From Gonium pectorale (taxonomy: Eukaryota > Chlorophyta > Chlorophyceae > Chlamydomonadales > Volvocaceae), in assembly GCA_001584585.1 (NCBI GenBank), contig LSYV01000006.1, positions 2,164,491 through 2,204,508 of the forward strand: a stretch of DNA of 40,018 bases, written 5' to 3'. Shown here piece after piece: positions 35,001 to 40,018 of the stretch. The position numbers and the translations under genes are program-made. Each line of letters starts with the position of its first letter. The stretch's first letter is position 1. The notes below the pieces were generated by a model. That model saw only the letters and a list, made by a program, of their open reading frames with translations, made no database searches and was not told the DNA's origin.

Positions 35001-38000
35001 GACGGTTCAGCCAGGCGCCAGGCGATATGCAAAGGAGATGAAAGGCGTCAGAATTGGTTTGGCTAACGAACGACATGCGTCCCCGATTGTGTGCAAGTGC
35101 AAATGCATGTAAGCTATTGTAAGAGGAAACGGATATAGCCGCGGGACCATGCGGTGGTGATGGGAATTCAGGGGTACGGCAGCGGTACATGCTAACCCCG
35201 GCTGGACAAACGGCCAAGGACCGTTTGTCCAGCTCGACGAAGTGGGACGGGCCTGAGGAGGCTCACACGTCCCACCCCGGGGGGCCCCGCAGGCAGGCCC
35301 CACAAACCGGGGTCTCTACAGGGGCGGGGCGCCCCAGTGGCAGTAAGTCGTGAGCACGACGAAGTGGGGGCCCCAATGTAGACCCAACGCACGCGGGGAG
35401 GCTGGAGGGAGGGGTGGATCCGACTCCGCGTGGCAAGAACTATGGCAGGAGAAAACAGGGGCCGTGGAGCATTCAAAGCTGACCGTCGTGGGCCCTCGGC
35501 CCATTGCCACCGACCCCAATACACACAGGCGGTCCGGCAATCGACGCCGGCGCCCGCCCGCGTGCTCGCCCACCCAACGCAGGCCCGTGTCAGCCTCTGC
35601 GGCGCTGGTCCTCGCCCGCACCTGCGCCTCGGCCGCCCGCGCCACCTTGTGCATCAGCACCGTCAGCACGGCCTCCGGGGCCACGTGCGCGTACAGGTCG
35701 CCCACCGTGGCGGCGATGCCGACCTGGCGGGGGAGGAATCGGGGCAGGGGGCGGCGGAGTTTGCGGGGGGGAGGGAGGGAAAGGAGAATGAACACCGTCG
35801 AGCTGGGCTCCAGCAGCGTCAGTCCCCTCGGGGGGGGGGGGGGAGGAGGACGGGGGCCGAGGAGAGAGCGACGTCTCCCGAGGTCATGTGCAAGGCTCCT
35901 GAGGGGCCCTCCCGCGGTGCAGCGGTACCTTGCCCTGGAGCTCAAGTCCTCGGCAACCAACACCAGGCGGGTTCCCTCCCGTTGCCTCACCGGCGTCCTT
36001 TTCGCTTGATACTGCATACCCCCAGCCCGCCCGGCCCTACCAACAAGCAACCCTGCGCCATCCCAACCCGGCCCATTTCCCCCTGTTTTGTTACCAATTC
36101 GTCCCTGCCCCGGCCCCCCCTCGCCCCGCACTACCCCCGCCCCCCGCCCCGCCTCCGGGCCCCCGGCCCGCGTACCCGGAAGGTGGCCACCCGCAGCCGC
36201 CGCTGCAGCCAGTAGCGCCGCCCCTCGCACGGCTGCCGCGGCGGAGTGGCCGCCGACACCCCAGGCGCTGGCTGCTGCTGCCGGGGCTGCTGCGGCGGCA
36301 GCCTCTCGCAGACCAGGCTGGTGTACTGGAAGGCCACTTGCAGGGTGGGCGGGTGGGCGGCAGCGACCGAGGCGGAAGAGAAGCCCGAGGGGGAGCTGAA
36401 CTCAAAGTCCACTGCGCGGGGGGTTGCAGGAGTGGGGGTTGGTCTCGGGGAACGTCAACTAGTGGACACCGCCGACAAGGGGGGGACACAGCGGGGAGGT
36501 TGGGGGGCAGCGCAAAGCAGGAGCAGCAGCTGGCCTGCGACCTTGCCGGCCGTGCGCCAGTGCCGACAAGTCTGACTCCGGAGACACCAGCTCGGTCTCC
36601 TCCGCCGGGCCTTCAACAGCACATGTAACCAGATGCGCCAACGCGCCCACTACCTCCCTCAACCTCCCCCCCGGCGCCCCTCGCGCGCACACACGCATAC
36701 ACATACACACGCACCCGCGAACGAGTCGCTCGCGTCCGCCGCCACGATGTGGTGCAGGTCGGGCAGCGCGGGGTCGGCGAACATGCGGCCGTAGTGGCGC
36801 GCGGTCTTGAAGTGCGGACTTGTGCGCAGGCGCAGCAGGCCGGAGCTGCAGCTGGGCGCCGAGAGGCGCAGGTACACGTCCTGCAGCGGTCCGGGGGGGA
36901 GCGGTTGACGGGTAAGGAGAATGATCAACGACCAGCCGGAGGGTCAGCCGGCTGGGCGCCGTCCGGCTGGCTGAAGCGACCGTAGCGAGCACCGGACCGT
37001 GATGCGGACTGCGCATCATCATGGCCCCGTGAAGGCCTTCGGTCCACACCAGCAGCCGGCCCGCGGTCTCCTGCTCCCGGGCGTGCAGTGGCCAGTGTAC
37101 GGTAGGCCCGTGCACGTGTGTGCGATACCAGATTACAGCTTACAGGCTACAGGCTGCCGGCTGCCCACAGAGGGGTTGCAAGGTGCGAAATGCGACGTGC
37201 GCGTGCGCCCCGTGCCCCCCCCCCGTGCGCCCGGCCCCCGGGCGCATGACGTGCTCCGGTCCGCCACAGCTGCTGCCGACCTGCCGTCCTCAGCCACGGC
37301 ACATGCAGCACCCAGGAAAGCCTCAACCCCCTCCTCCACGAGGTGCGCCTGCCGGCCCCGGCCCCGGCCCGCACCTGGGGCATGGCGCTCTCGTCGACGC
37401 TTGGGTACAGGTACAGCGAGCCACCGGTGCTGCCGGCCAGCGGCGCCAGCCAGCGGAGGCCCAGGCCCGATGGGGACACCGCGAACAGGTCGCAGCTGAC
37501 GCCCAGAGAGGCGGCGGCAGCAGCGGCCTGCGCGCGGGGAGGGATGGGCCTAGAGGAATCGAACCGTCCTCACTAGAGAGAGGGTCTTCCCGCTCCCGCT
37601 TGAGATCCCCCTCCCCGTTCCGTTCCTCCGGGTTCAAGGCGGGCTACAGCAATCGCCACATTCTCCATGGGAGCCCCCGCTTTCCTTCACCACAACCCCA
37701 TGAGAGCCCCTACAGGACACGCTCCAACATGCATTATCCCCTCCCCGCCGACCCGCCCCCACCTGCTCGTAGAACTCCACTGAGGAGGACGGCACGTCGT
37801 CCATCCAGGCATCCGGGTCGGGCGGTGGTGGCGGAGGAGCTGCCGAGGAGCCGCCGGCTGCGGCTGCGGCTGCCGCTGTCGCGGCAGCGGCGCGTGCCGC
37901 ACGCCGCCGGCGCGGGTTGACCAGGCGGCCCAACCCGAAGTCCGGTACGCCTGCGGCGTCCGCCGGGAAGAGGCGGCAAGGCAACAAGCGGCGTTCATGC

Positions 38001-40018
38001 ACACAACGCAATGTGGGGATCGACGGAGATGGCGCACACGGGTGCGACACCGAGTGCCAGGTGGCGGCAGCGTGCCAGCTCGGGCGACTGCCCCCATGCG
38101 CGGAAAGGCACAGGCGTGCCCAACGCCCTTACTCATGTGTCCCACCCATCTGCCTGCCAGGAAGGCGCATGACCAGAGCCGTTTTTATCGACGCATCGGC
38201 AACCGCCCACCATTAAAATCCGCCTCGGGATGCACGTCCATATCCGCCCAGCCGCCGGGCACATGTGAAGCGGCGAACACTGGCCAGCCATCGCGCCAAC
38301 CTACGCGCCACCGCACCACCCCCGTGCGCACCCCAGTTCCGCCACCAGAGGAACGCAAATCTCCGCACGCCCACCCACCCGCCCAGCTGCCTACCCGCCC
38401 AGCCGCAACTCACCCGCTAGGAATACAAGCAGCTTGACGGGGCTGGGCTGGTGCGGCATGCCGTCGCCGCCTCCCCAGTTGCCGTCACCGCCGGCCTGCT
38501 GCGACGGGGGCGGCAGGAAGGGGTGCGCCTGCAGCACCTGAGGAGAGGGAGAGGGAGGGGGAGAGGAGCCGGGCGACGGAGGAGCAGGAAACCGGCGGTC
38601 GGAGATGTCCGGTGGGTGCGTACAAAGTCAGCCGACATGGCCTCTGGAAGCCGTAGCCATGCCAGAATGCATCCGCGCAGCCCGGAGGCGGAGGAAGGCA
38701 CCTCCATTGAGGCGAAACGCTCGCCCCATGGTCAGTCATCCGAAGCAGCAATACAGCGCGACCAAGAGTGCACCACCCCGCATCCCACGTTTCCCTTTCT
38801 TTATTACGCCCCGCATCGCACGTCCGAGTCCGCAGGGCGTCCCCATGCGGCCGATCCCAAGCCCCAATCCACTGCACATGGCCCCATGGCCCCACGGGCT
38901 TTGCAGCGAGAAACCTCGCCTTGAGGTAGTCCAGCAGGGCGAGCAGGGAGGGGCCCAGGCCGCGGCAGGCGGGCCGACCCGCGGGTCCGCCGCCGCCGCT
39001 GCGGCTCATGCCGGCCTGCTGGCCTGGGGCGCCCGAAGCGGTGCCACCCGGGCCAGCAGCATCGGTGGCACCGTCGACGGCGTCACCGAAGCCCTGGAGT
39101 GGGCCAACCAGTCCGGGGGCGGTGGCAGGTTCACGTCTAGACCGGTGATTGCAGCGGAGCATCCTCGAGTAGCCTAGCCATGCAAGCTTGAGCGACCCCA
39201 GCACTACACAGCACCGGGGTGCCCAAGCCTACAGCGACTGGCACTGCCGCAAGACGTCTAGAGACCTTCCAACCGTCGTCGGAGCGCCTGGCAGCCAAGT
39301 AGCGCGTCTCCCCGCACCCTAATTCAGCATGTGTGCACCCTCTCGACCGATTCCGGCGCTCGGCCCCACCCCTCGGCCCCACCTGCTCCGGCACCAGGTT
39401 TTCCTCAATGGCCCGCGTGAGGGCGGCCTTGTGCGACCACACCGGGACCAGCAGGTCCGCAAGGGGCAGCACAGATGACAGCGGAGCGGCCACGGCCGCA
39501 GCGCGCGAGGCGGCCGCACCGGGGCCACCGGCCGCCGCGGCGGGCGCCGGCTCGGTGAGCGGCACGAAACGCACGGTGGGCTCCTCGCCGCGCACGTCGT
39601 GCAGGCCAACCTACGGCGGGGCCGACGAGGAGGAGGGGCAGCTTGGGGTCAGGGAGGGGAGGAAAGGAGGAGTGGCGGGGCTGGCGCTGTGGAAGGCAAG
39701 GACGGCAATTCGTCCCGGGCGCTCCCACCCACCCGCCCGCTCCAACCGGCCGCGCCCCTCAGCCCCATGCGCCCGCCCCTCGACACCCTGCGACGCCCCC
39801 GCCGCTGGCCCTCCGGGAGGCCCCGCACACACCCACCCTGTCCGACATGCTGACGAGCGCAAAGCGGGTCACTGGCGGGAGCGCCTCCAGGGCCGCGGCC
39901 AGGCTGCTGCGCACCAGCTCCAGGAAGTCCTCGCCCGCCGCCGTGTCCACCAGGGCCACCACCACCGGCGCCGGCCCGGACACGGGGGGCTGCGGGTTGG
40001 GGGGGGGAGGGGGGCGGG
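32019..40018 (-). CDS. SEC23-like COPII coat protein (atypical Sec23/Sec24 family), 5' partial
   Basis: Fifteen exons join in phase: 39989-39837, 39610-39383, 39093-38920, 38537-38414, 37950-37763, 37527-37375, 36880-36715, 36411-36176, 35723-35622, 34629-34565, 34202-34157, 33785-33543, 33235-33122, 32662-32552 and 32279-32019, giving 787 residues. The N-terminus, including any zinc finger, lies beyond the right edge. The visible part starts in the trunk/vWA-like domain (VVVALVDTAAGEDF, then VGLHDVRGEE). It continues through the beta-barrel (GGSLYLYPSVDES, GLLRLRTSPHFK, VDFEFSSPSGFS), the helical domain (EARLLLRDWLVVLALAYH, LLAPLPRLVYALLRSPLL) and the gelsolin-like end (SYTNPDTPAFPRHSLSRAA, FLLDAYILILVFYT, ERRITPQ). 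These match the plant atypical SEC23 class. Canonical Sec23 is the Sar1 GAP of the COPII inner coat at ER exit sites; this role is inferred. Gly/Ala/Pro-rich insertions occur between conserved blocks. The end of exon 39093-38920 could instead be 38896. Confidence 0.88.
33537..33543 (-). other. GC-AG intron donor in SEC23-like gene
   Basis: The exon ending VYPVMQ joins SYTNPDTPAFPR in frame only if the donor is ATGCAG|GCAAGG. This matches the known consensus for rare GC-AG introns. A second possible GC donor (CTCAAG|GCGAGG) lies at 38920. Confidence 0.7.
34671..34720 (-). repeat. Shared intron-end repeat, copy 1
   Basis: On the plus strand this reads AAGGAGAATGAACAACGACG, followed by AGCTGGGCGCCAGCAGCGTAAGTCC. 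It lies 42 bases upstream of the 3' splice site of exon 34629-34565. The same sequence with a few changes occurs at 35781-35830, and a partial version at 36913-36960. Confidence 0.75.
35201..35395. repeat. Fold-back element in a large SEC23-like intron
   Basis: A perfect 13-base inverted repeat (GCTGGACAAACGG at 35201-35213 and CCGTTTGTCCAGC at 35221-35233) is followed by a looser inverted structure at about 35320-35395 (GGTCTCTACAGGGGC against GGGGCCCCAATGTAGACC). The sequence CGACGAAGTGGG occurs twice (35236 and 35358). It lies in the 992-base intron between exons 35723-35622 and 34629-34565 and looks like a small non-autonomous element. Confidence 0.5.
35781..35830 (-). repeat. Shared intron-end repeat, copy 2
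   Basis: AAGGAGAATGAACACCGTCG, followed by AGCTGGGCTCCAGCAGCGTCAGTCC. By eye it differs from copy 1 at about four of 45 positions. It lies 58 bases upstream of the 3' splice site of exon 35723-35622 and is followed by a poly-G run (35831-35843). Confidence 0.75.
36913..36960 (-). repeat. Shared intron-end repeat, copy 3 (partial)
   Basis: TAAGGAGAATGATCAACGAC followed by CAGCCGG and GGCTGGGCGCC. Only the first part matches copies 1 and 2 closely. It lies about 33 bases upstream of the 3' splice site of exon 36880-36715. Confidence 0.5.

Overview
The window looks like nuclear DNA of a volvocalean green alga (Chlamydomonas/Volvox group). The sequence is GC-rich, and genes are split by many short introns with GTGxG-type donors and pyrimidine-tract/CAG acceptors. 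Several genes have a TGTAA motif (the usual algal polyadenylation signal) downstream of the stop. Protein families include F-box/ankyrin-like repeat proteins and Hint-domain membrane proteins that are typical of this group. All five clear gene types lie on the minus strand. Exon borders below were derived by hand from splice-site sequence, reading phase and family similarity; nothing was computed.

Layout, left to right. (1) 1-1260: G-rich low-complexity DNA with degenerate repeats. (2) About 1260-8690 is segment A of a direct segmental duplication and holds Hint gene A (3787-8024, minus). (3) 8700-9250 holds little, apart from a weak Sec24-like fragment. An F-box/ankyrin-like gene (10239-12841, minus) follows and carries an apparent one-base frameshift. 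(4) A non-LTR retrotransposon remnant lies at 13114-13407. (5) About 13680-20870 is segment B of the duplication, with Hint gene B (16245-20254, minus). (6) An ASH/MSP-like domain gene lies at 21880 to about 26182. (7) A complete phosphomannose isomerase gene lies at 27254-30543. (8) A SEC23-like COPII gene starts at its stop codon (32019) and runs off the right edge at 40018, with 15 exons visible.

The most interesting objects are the two Hint genes. Seven exons in each join in phase to give a protein with a short N-terminal cytosolic region, one canonical EF-hand loop rebuilt exactly across an intron, a signal-anchor helix, a glycosylated/Cys-rich ectodomain, a Hedgehog/intein-type Hint autoprocessing domain, and a hydrophobic C-terminal helix. 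The copies are nearly identical over the Hint half and its 3' flank, but diverge sharply in a Cys-rich patch just before the predicted self-cleavage cysteine and in their upstream introns. This mosaic suggests gene conversion. PMI (GDP-mannose and N-glycan precursor supply) and SEC23-like (ER export) are housekeeping genes of glycosylation and secretion. Their adjacency to secretory Hint proteins may be chance.
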